Positions 23,005 to 33,866 of a stretch of DNA of 64,000 nucleotides are shown one piece after another. Every line of letters starts with the position of its first letter. The first letter of the stretch is position 1. The stretch is from the NCBI GenBank assembly GCA_022575985.1, contig JAKSXM010000246.1:11736001-11800000 (forward strand), in the 5' to 3' direction. Source of the DNA: Anagrus nilaparvatae. Lineage: Eukaryota > Arthropoda > Insecta > Hymenoptera > Mymaridae. Made by a program: the position numbers and the translations under genes. Below the pieces are notes generated by a model, which was given only the letters and a program-made list of their open reading frames with translations, ran no database searches and was not told where the DNA came from.

Positions 23005-24237
23005 TTCGGGTGATAATTACAAATTATAAAATTAAAAAATTGTTTTGTAACGTTGCGTAACATTTGCATTATACCTAGTCCTCAGCTGGAAGTAAACATG
23101 TTCCATGCATTTAGGTTGTGTTTACACAAACTAGTTATAAGATTTTTTTCTACAGAAATTTAGATAACTTATTTTTTTCAGAAATGAAAACTTTTTTGTA
23201 ATTACACAGCTACAGATTTGAACTTTAGATTTTTCGCGAAAATATTATTATTGTAAATAAACTCAAATTTAATATTATGGAATTTACTATGTGTCAAATA
23301 AAACAACGTAAAAGTCTTGGTAAAATTTTCGTTTTAATATTAACTATATATTATTGAAATAACATCCAACCAACCATGGTTAACAAATTAATTGATCATT
23401 ACACAAATCTCTTATAAAACTAATACTAACATTAAATAAATAATTACAAAGATAGCTAGTAAATGTACAACAAATAAATAATAATGTAAAAATAATACAA
23501 TATTGAAATCTTACAAAACAATTAAAAAAGTTTTTAAAATTTTGCTTAATTTTAATTAAAAAATCTAACAGAAATAATTTTCTTTGAGATATACTTTGTC
23601 ATTTTCTCAGTTTAAGAAGAGTATAAAAATAAAATTTTCTAAATTAGAGAATAAATGCTGAATAATGAAATTACATATAAATATCAGATCAGTATTATTA
23701 TCGCCATTTTATTTTATATTTTAAATTTTTATCTTTTCTAATTCATTATCAGTTTATTAATTTCTAATTAATTACCAATTTATCAAATTATATTGACTTA
23801 TATATATATATATATTATATTTAATATTTATATTTTATCTAAATATATTAGAATCTTATTTATTTAGTTTTAAGAATTAAATTGTTTTTACATGTATAAC
23901 ACAAGAATGAACTGTATTTTTGCATAGCAAAATAAATTCAATAATAATAATACTAATAACACTTTAGCTGCATATTTCTTCGATAATTTTTATTTATTTA
24001 ATTTTTTTGATCAAAATGTGTAAATCAAAAATCATTAAAAAGCAAAAATATATTCAATTTTGCTAGGAATTTTTTTTTCCAATTACTTTTTATCGATTTT
24101 GGTTTTATTTTTTTTATTAAAATTTTCTTTACATTCTTAGATGAATCCATGGTAAAAAGGCACATTTTTAATAATAACTAAATAACTTAATTAATAACAT
24201 AAACTCGAAACATGTCAAATTAAAAAAAAAAAATATT
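23005..24237. other. AT-rich 3' flank with microsatellite and dispersed repeat
   Basis: About 23075-23140 matches the complement of about 35786-35850 (shared cagctg, aaacatgttccatgc and gtgtttacacaaac). A (TA)n run lies near 23800-23815. No gene seen. Confidence 0.45.
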
Positions 24238-26244
24238 TTACAAAAGATGAGTGTCAAGTGTTATTCGAGGCTTAACTTTTATTTTAAATATATTCATTTT
24301 TAGATTTTTCATATTCTCGTTTTTCGTTCTAATTTTCAAAAATTTATTTGTTTTTGATTTTTTCGACAAAAAGTTATTTAATACTTTACGAGGCTTAACT
24401 TTCACTTTACGTATCTTAATTTTTCGATTTTTAATATTTGTCTTCTTTATCCTTAATTTTAAAAATTTTAATATTTTAAGTAATTTTTTCGACAAGAAAT
24501 AGTACCAAATACATTCAGCAAATAATACAAAAAAAGAAATTCCAATTTCAGCAAGCATTATTACAATAAGAATTGAAATTGAATCATCATCTGTTTCATT
24601 AGTATCGCTAACCTTCTGAATACTCTTCTCAATTTTATTAAAATTCTCGTAATCAGATCGCCATTTTATATCCAAACCTGCTTCCAGCATTCTTCGGTAA
24701 ATCTTATCAAACTCATTTCGAAACGGAGAATGATTATTAAATACTATAACGATATATGAATGAAATATATCGAAATCTTTTATTTCAAATTTTATTTTAC
24801 TTGCAACTTCTTTATTTTCCTTTATTTTTTCTGCAAAATCATCAAATAAAACAAAAATTTTATCAGAAGATAAAATCCCCAGATCTAAGGAGGGATCTGT
24901 TGATGCTATTTTAGCTATTTCTTTAATTTTATGATTACCTTGCCGACCCACATACTTTAAAAATAGAGGATGACCGAAAAAAATAACTGAAATATTTTTT
25001 TCAAATATGTCTTTGAAAGAATCAACTAACAGTATTTCTTTGATTTCAAATTTTAAACTTGTCATATCAAGAACCAAATCCGACATTAGAAATAATGAAA
25101 CGAAACAAATCAGCAAGTAAACAATTTTCGATCTTAAGGAATTAAATCTAATTATCGCAATGTTACCCAGCAGCAAACTTAGTATATTAATTATAGACCA
25201 CTCATTAAGATCAAATTTAAAACAATAAACGAAAATCAAGAATAAAATTATTATAGCAATAAAAGATAAAAACGAATATAAAATATCATTATAATTCATA
25301 ACGTATTTTTGGATATTCACTGGAATTAATACTTCTAACTTAAGTGATTTTACTAAGAAAATACCTCGAATGTTACGGTTAACTTGTGCATAACCTTTTA
25401 CCAGAAAACATTTTAATTCATGTCTACCTAATAGATCTAGACCGTTGCCATAATCGTGCAGAGTAATAATTTCTGCTGAAATATTTAAGGAATTTAAAAA
25501 GCATTTAAAAGCTTTATAAATATGTATGTAAAAATATTCATTTCCTCTTTGCAAGTGATTGTCCGTGTAATTTAAATATAAACCTGGCCAATTTTCTTCT
25601 GGTACTCCAATTCTAATATTTTTGATTTCTTTAAATTTATTTGGAAAATATTCCAAATCACCAAAATCGTTAATTTGTTTTTTTATTAATCCATGTTTAG
25701 GGGAATCATAAATTATGTAATTTTGATTATTAAAACTGCATGAAACAGCTGTAAAATCGATGAATTCAAGTTTTTTACTCTCGGAAAAAATTTCCATGAC
25801 ATTTATGTTAATCATTTGATTAAATAATAAAAATATTTTAGTTTTTGACATATACAATAAAGATTTGCTTATAAAATTCAAAGCTGTAGACAATTTTTTG
25901 TTAAATTCGTTGCTTTGGTTTTCATTAAGAATGATAATTTGCAAAGGTGCTGTTACATTTTCGTAATACTCTACCCTGTCAGATTTTAGTTCTGTTGTTA
26001 TTGGTGGTTTATTCAAATCAACAGTAACAGTTGGTACTTTACTCATAAGAGGTTCGAGAATCGCCTGATAAATACATTGATCGCTTACATTTTGTTGTTG
26101 AAATAAATCAGTGTATAGAGTTATCCGATTGGGCTGAACTTGATTAATTAATTCTCTTATCAACGTCTCCATTCCTGTTGCATTTATTGAGTCAAATAGT
26201 AACAAAAAATAAGCTACTTTTATTAAATTCATGACTCTGGCCAA
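24238..26244 (-). CDS. Divergent ionotropic receptor, type A (intact, single exon)
   Basis: A 668-aa receptor channel of the insect IR class. Signal peptide to about residue 23; the methionine at residue 5 (position 26232) aligns with the start of the paralogue at 63079 and may be the true start. The N-terminal part has the QVQPNR and TVDLNKPP blocks shared by type A. Lobe S1 opens with RIGV at 211-214. TM1 is about 319-343, the pore loop 348-361, TM2 371-393, S2 about 400-550 with the EAGLDIKW motif at 521-528, and TM3 556-585. A basic tail of over 80 residues has two copies of a Lys-x-Lys-Val/Ile-Lys-Val-Lys-Pro-Arg block. Presumed dendritic chemoreceptor; ligand and partner co-receptor are unknown. 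Confidence 0.8.
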   Translation of the reverse strand: MARVMNLIKVAYFLLLFDSINATGMETLIRELINQVQPNRITLYTDLFQQQNVSDQCIYQAILEPLMSKVPTVTVDLNKPPITTELKSDRVEYYENVTAPLQIIILNENQSNEFNKKLSTALNFISKSLLYMSKTKIFLLFNQMININVMEIFSESKKLEFIDFTAVSCSFNNQNYIIYDSPKHGLIKKQINDFGDLEYFPNKFKEIKNIRIGVPEENWPGLYLNYTDNHLQRGNEYFYIHIYKAFKCFLNSLNISAEIITLHDYGNGLDLLGRHELKCFLVKGYAQVNRNIRGIFLVKSLKLEVLIPVNIQKYVMNYNDILYSFLSFIAIIILFLIFVYCFKFDLNEWSIINILSLLLGNIAIIRFNSLRSKIVYLLICFVSLFLMSDLVLDMTSLKFEIKEILLVDSFKDIFEKNISVIFFGHPLFLKYVGRQGNHKIKEIAKIASTDPSLDLGILSSDKIFVLFDDFAEKIKENKEVASKIKFEIKDFDIFHSYIVIVFNNHSPFRNEFDKIYRRMLEAGLDIKWRSDYENFNKIEKSIQKVSDTNETDDDSISILIVIMLAEIGISFFVLFAECIWYYFLSKKLLKILKFLKLRIKKTNIKNRKIKIRKVKVKPRKVLNNFLSKKSKTNKFLKIRTKNENMKNLKMNIFKIKVKPRITLDTHLL

Positions 26245-26334
26245 TTGGAAAAATTCTAAAAGCTTCTTTTCTAGAAGGATAAAATTTTTATTTTATATTA
26301 AATGATTTTCAAAGTTTTGAAAATTTTAAAATGG

Positions 26335-26385
26335 ATTAAGAATTATTGTGAGTTATAATTGGCTTCTCAATTATTATTTGATTAT
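26335..26385 (-). promoter_or_regulatory. Conserved upstream block of type-A IR genes
   Basis: A stretch containing gagttataattggcttctca, about 100-140 bp upstream of the start, recurs with one to two differences near 44695-44735 and 51225-51260 ahead of the other type-A copies. It could hold promoter elements, but the copies are recent enough that shared ancestry alone may explain it. Confidence 0.25.
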
Positions 26386-28229
26386 ACCTTTTCGTTAATC
26401 AAAATTTAATATACTATTTTTTTTTTAAATAAATTAATTCTTTTACTTTACAAAAAATAAATAATAAAATATTCACTTGTCTAAAATGAAAAACTTGACT
26501 ACATTTAAAAAAAAAATGTACAAAAAATTTTAATGCTTGGCTTTCTGATAATTGAACAGAGTTTGAGTGATGAATTCAAGGTAATTCCTTGAATGTGCAA
26601 AATTAAAATTCATTTAATATTTAAACTTATTATATTATATGTTTAAACGTGGGTATAAATTTAAAAATTAATTTAAACAGTTTAATGCATATCTAAACAA
26701 ATTAATTTAAATCGATTTTAAAAAATAAATACAAAAACCCCGTGTTTTTGAAAAAAATATGAAATATTTTTCAAATGTTATTCAAGTATATTTCAATACT
26801 TTTTTTTAATTCTAATAGGTATTTTCTTTAAATAGCTGAGTAAATGAAAATCTAATTAAAAATAATTTAAATATGCCTAATGAGGATGCATAATATACCC
26901 ATTTTGAGACTGAAGAGAAAAATATAATCTATTAAGAAGACCAAGGGGGGTTGCTGGTAAAATTGATGTTTTTGTTCGGATTTTTTTTTAAATATTGAAA
27001 GCTCAATGATAGAATGTTAAAACTACACAGACAGCACGAAGTGTAAAGTATCAAAAACGTTTTTAGTCAATTATTTTTCTTTTGCATATTTTAGATGTTC
27101 AATTTACAGAATATTATTAACTAATAATGAGATAATAATTTAAAACAATTTTTCAAATAACTTTTTTGGTGACATTTTGCAAAAATTACAACCGATTATA
27201 ATTATTGGTCACCTAAAAAAAATTGGTGGTCGTGATATCTCCAGTTTCGCACATTCAAGAAATTATTATGAAGCAGATAATTAAAATTCTGGAATTACAT
27301 CGAGTTTTTTCAAAAATTTTTATATTTAAAAAAACAGTAGACTAAGAATTTCCTTTGAATGTTTAAGTTTTCTGAAGCATTTTGTACTAAAAAATCAAAA
27401 ATTTAGGAAAAACTTGATGTAATTCCCTAATTAAAATTATCTGCTACATTAAGGATATTTTTTTTTGGTTTTGCCGTATCATTCGCTTTTTTTTTAAATG
27501 ATTTGTGCAGTCTGTGCAATTTATTTATTCATAAATACTAGGAATTGAAATTTAAATACCTTTATTAAAGTGTCAATGTGATAATTTTTATTCGTTCTTG
27601 TTTTATCTAACTTTTTAAAAATATCATAAAACTTTTGAATTATATTTTTTAAAAATGAAATTGTTGCATTTTCGAAAGGTGAAAACGGACTACAAACTGT
27701 GAAAAATAAAATAAAATTATGTGCGTCTATTCCATAAAGGTTAGAATTTGCATGCAATGTCATATAATTAACTTTAATTTTATTTGCCTTCAAAATTAAA
27801 AAAAAAATTATTTAGTAGCGAAGACTTAGAAACAGAAGTTGAAAAATTAATTTATAAAAATTCTTAACTTTTTAAATAAATAATTTTTTTTTTAATATGA
27901 AATCGTAAAAAAAATGAAATATCCGCGATATTAAAGATCAAAAAATTTATGTTTAGCCCAAAATTGTACAGTAAAATACAAAGAATTTGAATCAGCCCTT
28001 TAAAACTTAAAGCTTTATTAAATCACTTCTTTAAAATTTTCAAGAATCAATACAATTATATTTAAAAAAAAATTTTAATCTTAAAACATTTTTGTTTTAA
28101 TCGATTACAAAATATTTAAAAAAAATTATAAAAATTCATAATTTAAAGTTTTAACAATTTTTATAGGTAATTAACTTTATTGCACAAACTTTTTGCTAAT
28201 AATTATTAACTTATTATATAACATGTGAC

Positions 28230-28427
28230 AATTATTTGGTGCAACAAAAATTTTTTATTTTTTTTTTTAATTTTGAAATCGAAGATAGTTTTCCGATTTT
28301 CTTATGGATATTTAAAATGATAAGGTGATATGTGAGAAAAAAAATCGCATTTTTAATTTTTGGCACATATAGAAATTGCAAGTACCACGTAGAAAGGAAA
28401 AAAATTGTTTTTGCACCAAATAATTTT
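28230..28427. mobile_element. Small MITE-like insertion
   Basis: Ends are the inverted pair attatttggtgcaacaaaaa and tttttgcaccaaataat. The sister block near 57300 lacks it while matching on both sides, so it is a real insertion in this copy. Confidence 0.6.
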
Positions 28428-29435
28428 TATAGGTTATATACACTGTAAATGTTTTTTTCCAGATTATTACTATCCAGATATTAAATTTACCATTATAAAA
28501 GTTTTGATGAAAATATTTTTTTTATTTATTTATTTATCAACTTATTTAGCATAAAAATTATTTACATAAAACTACCATAGAGTTGTTGTACTTACATAGA
28601 CACTAAGTCTGAGCGTGGGACTAGCATTAATTAAAGATTTTTATGGCGTTATAATAACTAATTTTTTGTCCTATTTTTTTACTTTTTAAAATGGGTTTAC
28701 TACACTTATTGTTCTATTTGTCAGCACCTTACAATTATTTACAAGATATCCTAATTTATTTTTGATTAGATTAAAATTCTATAGATGTTTTACATTTTTT
28801 TTTGTACATTTTCTAATAATTTTCTTACATTTTTAGAGAAAAGCTTCTATAAAATTTTTAGAAGTTTTTACATAAAGTGTTAGAACCATACGAAAAAATG
28901 AATAGGCACAAAATTAGAGTAAATTACACTTGGAGTGTTTGTACCACTTCCCCCTTTTTTAACACATTGCAGGAAATTAAGCACATTGAAAATTGATTTG
29001 AAAAAAAAACTCTTTATCCCTTGTTTAAGTTATAAAAATTACTGCAATTTTGAATAAAATACATTTTAAAATTACTTGGGGTTTATTTGGAACTTGTGAG
29101 GTCTCTATCCACGCTCTACCTCTTTTCTTTAAGCGTTGATTCAGACGAAAATTTTAAATTTGATCCAATTCAAAGAATAGTAATTAACCTCAAATGTATT
29201 TAATTTTAATAACAAATATAATTTTTTTGCAGTTTCAGTGCATAAAAAAAATGAAAAATTACTACAAATAAATATTTTTTGGGCAGCATAATATTCAAAT
29301 TTGAGTGCTTTTGGATAAATTTTGTAATTTCAAGAAATTTAAACATTAAGCGTGAATGAAGATCTTTCAAAAGCGGAAACTTAAATATTGAATCAAAAGA
29401 ACATCATTGAACTTTCATTGATTTATTTGTGTAGA

Positions 29436-31035
29436 TCAACAATTTTTTAAAAATAACAACATTTTTATTTTTGTAAGAAATTTCCTCCTCTTATATTCTT
29501 TAGCGATTTTTTTTCTTTTGCGTTTCTCAAAAACTCTAACAAATAATTTATTTTTTCCTTTTTTGCCCAAGCAATGAAACAAAATTTCTAAAATTAATAA
29601 AATAGCTGCCATTGACGTTCCAATAACTAACACCGAACACAGAACTATTATTAACGAGTTGTGGTCAATTTTTAAAAAGTCTTCAAAATTATTATTTTCT
29701 ATTATTTCTTTAACTTTCATATCGGAATGCCATTTTTGATCAATTCCTGATTCATAAATATGTTGATCAATTTTTGCATACTTGTGAATGAAATGAGAAA
29801 TGTTAGTAAATTGCAAGAAAACTGGATAAACAGGTAAATTCAAATCAACTTTTTTAAATCTTTCCGATCCTGTAAAACTTTTATCATCAAATAAAAATTG
29901 TTCAGCAGATAGTTCATTAGTAATTATTATTTCCTCTATGGTTTCGTTAACTCCTATTTTGTTAAAATATAATTCTTCACAATTTTTTTGAATCCTTCGA
30001 AATAATTTTGCAACATCCTCAGATGAATCTTTCATGTACCATCCCAGTTGTAAGCCTTTGTAGTATGGAGAACAAACAGTCAAATTTTTTTCAAAAATAT
30101 CTTTAATAGATTCAATCATTAAATGCTCATTATTAACAAAATTTATGTCAGTCAAGAGAGAAATAATATCCGACGATTGAAAAATTGATAAAAATACGAG
30201 TGTCAAAAAAATTATTTTTGATCTTAAGGTTCTGTGTTCATTATTAGTTACTCCCAAAAGTAAACCGATGATAGTAAGAAACGACCAATCTTCGTTATGG
30301 ATCTTCAGGAATCTGACAGCAATAAGGAATGTTATGACAATACCAGAAATCGCTAAAAACCCATAGAAAATATTTTCCGAGATTTTAAAACTTGTTTCAC
30401 TTACAATCGGTACAAGAGCAACGAATTTCTCGTATTCTAAAATAAGGCCACTATAATACAATATATAATCTGGAGAATGAACTGTTCCTAAAAGAAACAT
30501 GGCTATTTTTTTTTTATAAAAATAATCATCACCATAAATTTCACCAGTTTTTAAGGTCTTAAATATTATCTTGAATCGTAATTGATCAGCAAAAACCTCA
30601 CATACTTTCAATAGTCTTATATTAGGATTCAATTCAGGAGGTTTTCCATCATTGCTATAATAATTTATATCAGCTCTAGCACCGATAAGTATAAACATAT
30701 CATGTGTTCGCAATAATTTATTTTGAAAAATTTTGGTATTAGAAAATTCCTTGTAAGCCACAAGTGAAAAAATTATTTTATTGAATGGAAGAAAATTGAA
30801 AATTTAATCGTGGGGTGTTATTAATATCAACAATTGTGGTGATGACTTGAGTCATAAAACTCTGTAACACTGATTGCTGCAAGTTATGGTTTATTTTTTC
30901 ATTCTTGTTCAAATAAAGCATTACATGATGTGGATTAACTTCGACAATTGCCTGTTTTACTATTTTATCTATTATATTAGAATACACAAAATTCACTTGG
31001 TAGATAAAAATAAAAAACCAAATAAAATAATTCAT
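29436..31035 (-). pseudogene. Type-B ionotropic receptor pseudogene (323-bp deletion)
   Basis: Aligns end to end with the intact gene at 58663-60585. A signal-peptide start at 31035 and the N-terminal QSVLQSFMTQV block are intact, then a deletion of about 323 bp at position 30810 removes the stretch from after Asn-Thr-Pro-Arg to the Phe-Leu-Pro-Phe block and shifts the frame, giving an early stop. Beyond it the frame is open for 441 residues and retains S1, TM1, the pore loop, TM2, S2 with SGIDQKW and TM3. The long remaining open frame and high similarity to the sister copy point to a recent loss. A shorter protein starting at 30761 would lack a signal peptide. Confidence 0.8.
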
Positions 31036-31079
31036 AGTGAAAAATTTAAATTCTACGAATGTTAAATTTGTCACCAATA

Positions 31080-31330
31080 GTATTTTTGTAAAATATTAAT
31101 TTGTTATCCGTTTTTTAAATACTGATTTGCAAAAAACGAATTTAATTTTGCATGATTTCGCATATAAAAATAATATACAATATTTTAGAATGTTTATATG
31201 CTTAATATATGATTTGTACTAAAGTTTGAATTTTTTTAAGCTTTAGGTAGCTATCAATTAATTTAAACAAATATTTTAGCTGAATTAACTATACTAAAAC
31301 AAACTTTTAAGTTTACTTTAAATTTAATAA
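31080..31330 (-). promoter_or_regulatory. Upstream region shared by type-B IR copies
   Basis: About 240 bp upstream of the pseudogene start is highly similar to 60630-60890 ahead of the intact type-B gene. It contains a possible TATA-like catataaaaata in both copies. The promoter role is inferred. Confidence 0.3.
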
Positions 31331-31339
31331 AGTACATAC

Positions 31340-33165
31340 GGAAGAGGAAAAAATAAATTCGTTCAATAACACAGATGCTCATTTTCCCACCAGTCAAAAT
31401 GCAATTGATGTTGAAATTAAATTATTTATACCAAAGTAGTTTCAGCTTCAGAAAACTCAATTACATTACATCAGAGGCCTTAAATGAATTTTTGAATGAT
31501 TGTGAATGGACACCTTTTCAAACTCCTGTTTTTAACATAGAAACATCACTTGAATAGCTCAAATCAAATCTTCAGTTGGCAATAGATCATCTAGCACCTC
31601 TCAAAACCATTAAATCTAAAAAATTCAAACATCCTTGGATCAATGATAATTTACAAATATTAATCAGCAAATGCAAGGGAATCGAAAGACGCTATGTCAG
31701 AATTAAGGACCCTTTAATTCTAAAAGAACTTATATCCTTATCGAATGAAATAGAAGTATCAATTGTCCGAGCTAGCCCGTAACACCTTTTACTAAGAGCA
31801 AATACCAGGACATATGGCGCAAGTTAAAATATCTAGGGTTATTGCCTAAACCTAAGAGTGATCTTCATGGTTTCTTGCCTAATGACATAAACGCTTACTT
31901 TGCTAGTGTTTCTAAATCATCCTCAGAAAACCTTGCAAATTTTCAAGAAATTGTTTCTAACTGCTCTAATGATGGCTTTAATTTTATCAAAGTCACTCTC
32001 AATGACGTGATCCAGGCTAGTGGGGATGATGGCATTCCGCAGAGGATCATTGCTAAATCATTACCTACTATAGGCCCACTATTGGTTGATTTAATCAATG
32101 ATTCACTGAGGAATGGCATTTTCCCTACATCCTGGAAAAAATCCCTTCTGATTAAAAAACCCCTATACCAACATCTGTTTCTGACTTTAGACCGATTGCA
32201 CTTTTGTGTTTTCTGTATAAGGTACTCGAGAAACTAGTCCGTGATCAAATGAGATACAATAATACAGAAACTGCTCTCACAAAATCTTCAAGTTTACATC
32301 CAAGTCTCCAAGCCCCCCCCCCCCCCCCCCCCCAGAAGATGCTTTACTTGCGGCTGAAAATCTTTCACTCATTGCGCGTAAGTTCTCAGAGTGGGCAGAT
32401 CTTGTCTCTCTTGTGACCTTAATCATAAAAAAACAAAAGCCATATTTTTCAGCACATCATCAATTGTTGAACGCATAGGTAAATTGGATCTTGAGGTTGA
32501 ATTGGGTAAAAATGTCACAATCCACTTCGATCTCTAATGAAGTTTAAAGTCTAGTTGTAATACTAGACAGTAAACTCAATTGGCAAACCCAGGTAACATC
32601 AATTGAAAAGAAAGTGAATAAAGCACTTTACTCATTACGATTTATTAGACACTGTACCACTGAAAAGCTACGTACATTACTAGTTCAGGCATTAATTACA
32701 CCCTATTTAGATTACTGCAACACAGTTTATCTGGACGCAAAAAATACTCTTAAGGCAAGAATCCAACGCCTCAGTAATTGTACCGTAAGATATATACTTG
32801 GCACTAGAAGAGACGAACACATCTCCCCTTATAGGAAAAAACTTAACTGGTTATGCACAGACAGCAGAAGACTTTATTTTACTAACATAATTATATACAA
32901 AATTTTTCGCTTACAACAACCTCTTTACCTTACTGATTCATTTATAAAATACATACCCACAGATAATGCTAGAAGCACTTTAATTACAAAAGTATTAAAG
33001 CTACCTCCTATAAATGAATGAGGGTCCTTGTCTTTTCAACTACAAGGATCAATCTATTGGAATTCCATCACTCATAACATCAAAGTCAAGCCTTGCCTTA
33101 ATTCTTTCAAAACGGTATTATATAAACATCTTCTGGCATTAGATTCCTAATGAGGGCACATAGAT
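31340..33165 (+). mobile_element. Decayed Jockey/CR1-like non-LTR retrotransposon
   Basis: Plus-strand pieces in several frames follow LINE order: an APLKTIKSKKFKHPWIN block (linker before RT), a SGDDGIPQRIIAKSLP block (RT domain 1-2), a PISDFRPIAL-like block with FLYKVLEKLVRDQM, and after a gap the thumb region with VILDSKLNW and ALITPYLDYCNTVY. The catalytic palm with the Asp-Asp pair is missing; a run of C residues (about 32311-32331) lies exactly at the gap. It is inactive. The clade call is tentative. Confidence 0.75.
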
Positions 33166-33866
33166 AATATCCAAAAATTAATTTTAGAAACAGCGTTTTT
33201 ATTTAATTTATTGGTTCTGATAATTAATTTTATAATTTTTTTACAAAATAAAATAAAAAAAATAGCATTATTTTTTCTTTTTGGACGTGGTACTTAATTT
33301 TTTTTTTGTGAAAGTACTAACACCCATCAATATCCGTTTTAGTCTATTGCTTCTATCTGAAATTTAATTTTTGAAAACTTTTGTCTCAATACTTTGTTAC
33401 CAAAAAATAAAAATAATTAACATAATTTTTTATTTTTAGACGTAGTACCTTATTAAAATATTAAGTATTATACAGTTAAATTCAACATATTTTCTTGATT
33501 TTTTATTTTTAGAATTTAAAATTTGCAAGGGCTCTAATTTAAACTATAGCATCTATTGATTACCCGCAGTTCAAGTTTGTTCGCGATAATTCCATTTTGT
33601 AATTAAATTATATGCATTTAATTTTTTTTTTTTTTTTTTTTTTTTTTTTCAATGTTAATTTATTTTTACCTTTGAGGTCTTTCGAATTTTAGCTCATGCT
33701 AAGAGTGGGGTTATCAAAAGCACGCATGTAAATATTAGAAAAAAGTAGAATAAATATTATCAGGGGCAGCAAGGGGTAGCAAAAAAATTAATTTTCAGTA
33801 AGTAAAAGGTTTTAGACAAGAAAAAAGTGTCGTTATGCTATTAAGGGAATTGAATTTTAGGACAAA
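33166..33866. other. Upstream region of the odorant receptor
   Basis: AT-rich, with a long T-run near 33620-33649. No exon seen. The odorant receptor promoter should be here, but no site can be named. Confidence 0.4.

Larger units (their letters stand above)
26245..29435. other. Spacer shared between duplicated IR blocks
   Basis: 5' flank of the type-A gene and 3' flank of the type-B pseudogene. Most of it is homologous to 44594-46725 and to 51125-52685 plus 56488-58662. It includes part of a fold-back element (left arm from about 27040) and a short insertion at about 28160-28450 absent from the sister block. The open frame at 27521-27793 recurs in sister copies but is broken there and has no recognisable domain. 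Confidence 0.6.

Noticed and set aside
24251..24502. Phe-rich plus-strand open frame (and its counterpart at 42600-42851)
   Set aside because: Antisense shadow of the Lys-rich tail codons of the type-A receptors.
27521..27793. 90-aa minus-strand frame as a small gene
   Set aside because: The sister copies at 46.2-46.5 and 56.7-57.0 kb are broken by frame changes, so selection on a protein is not supported.
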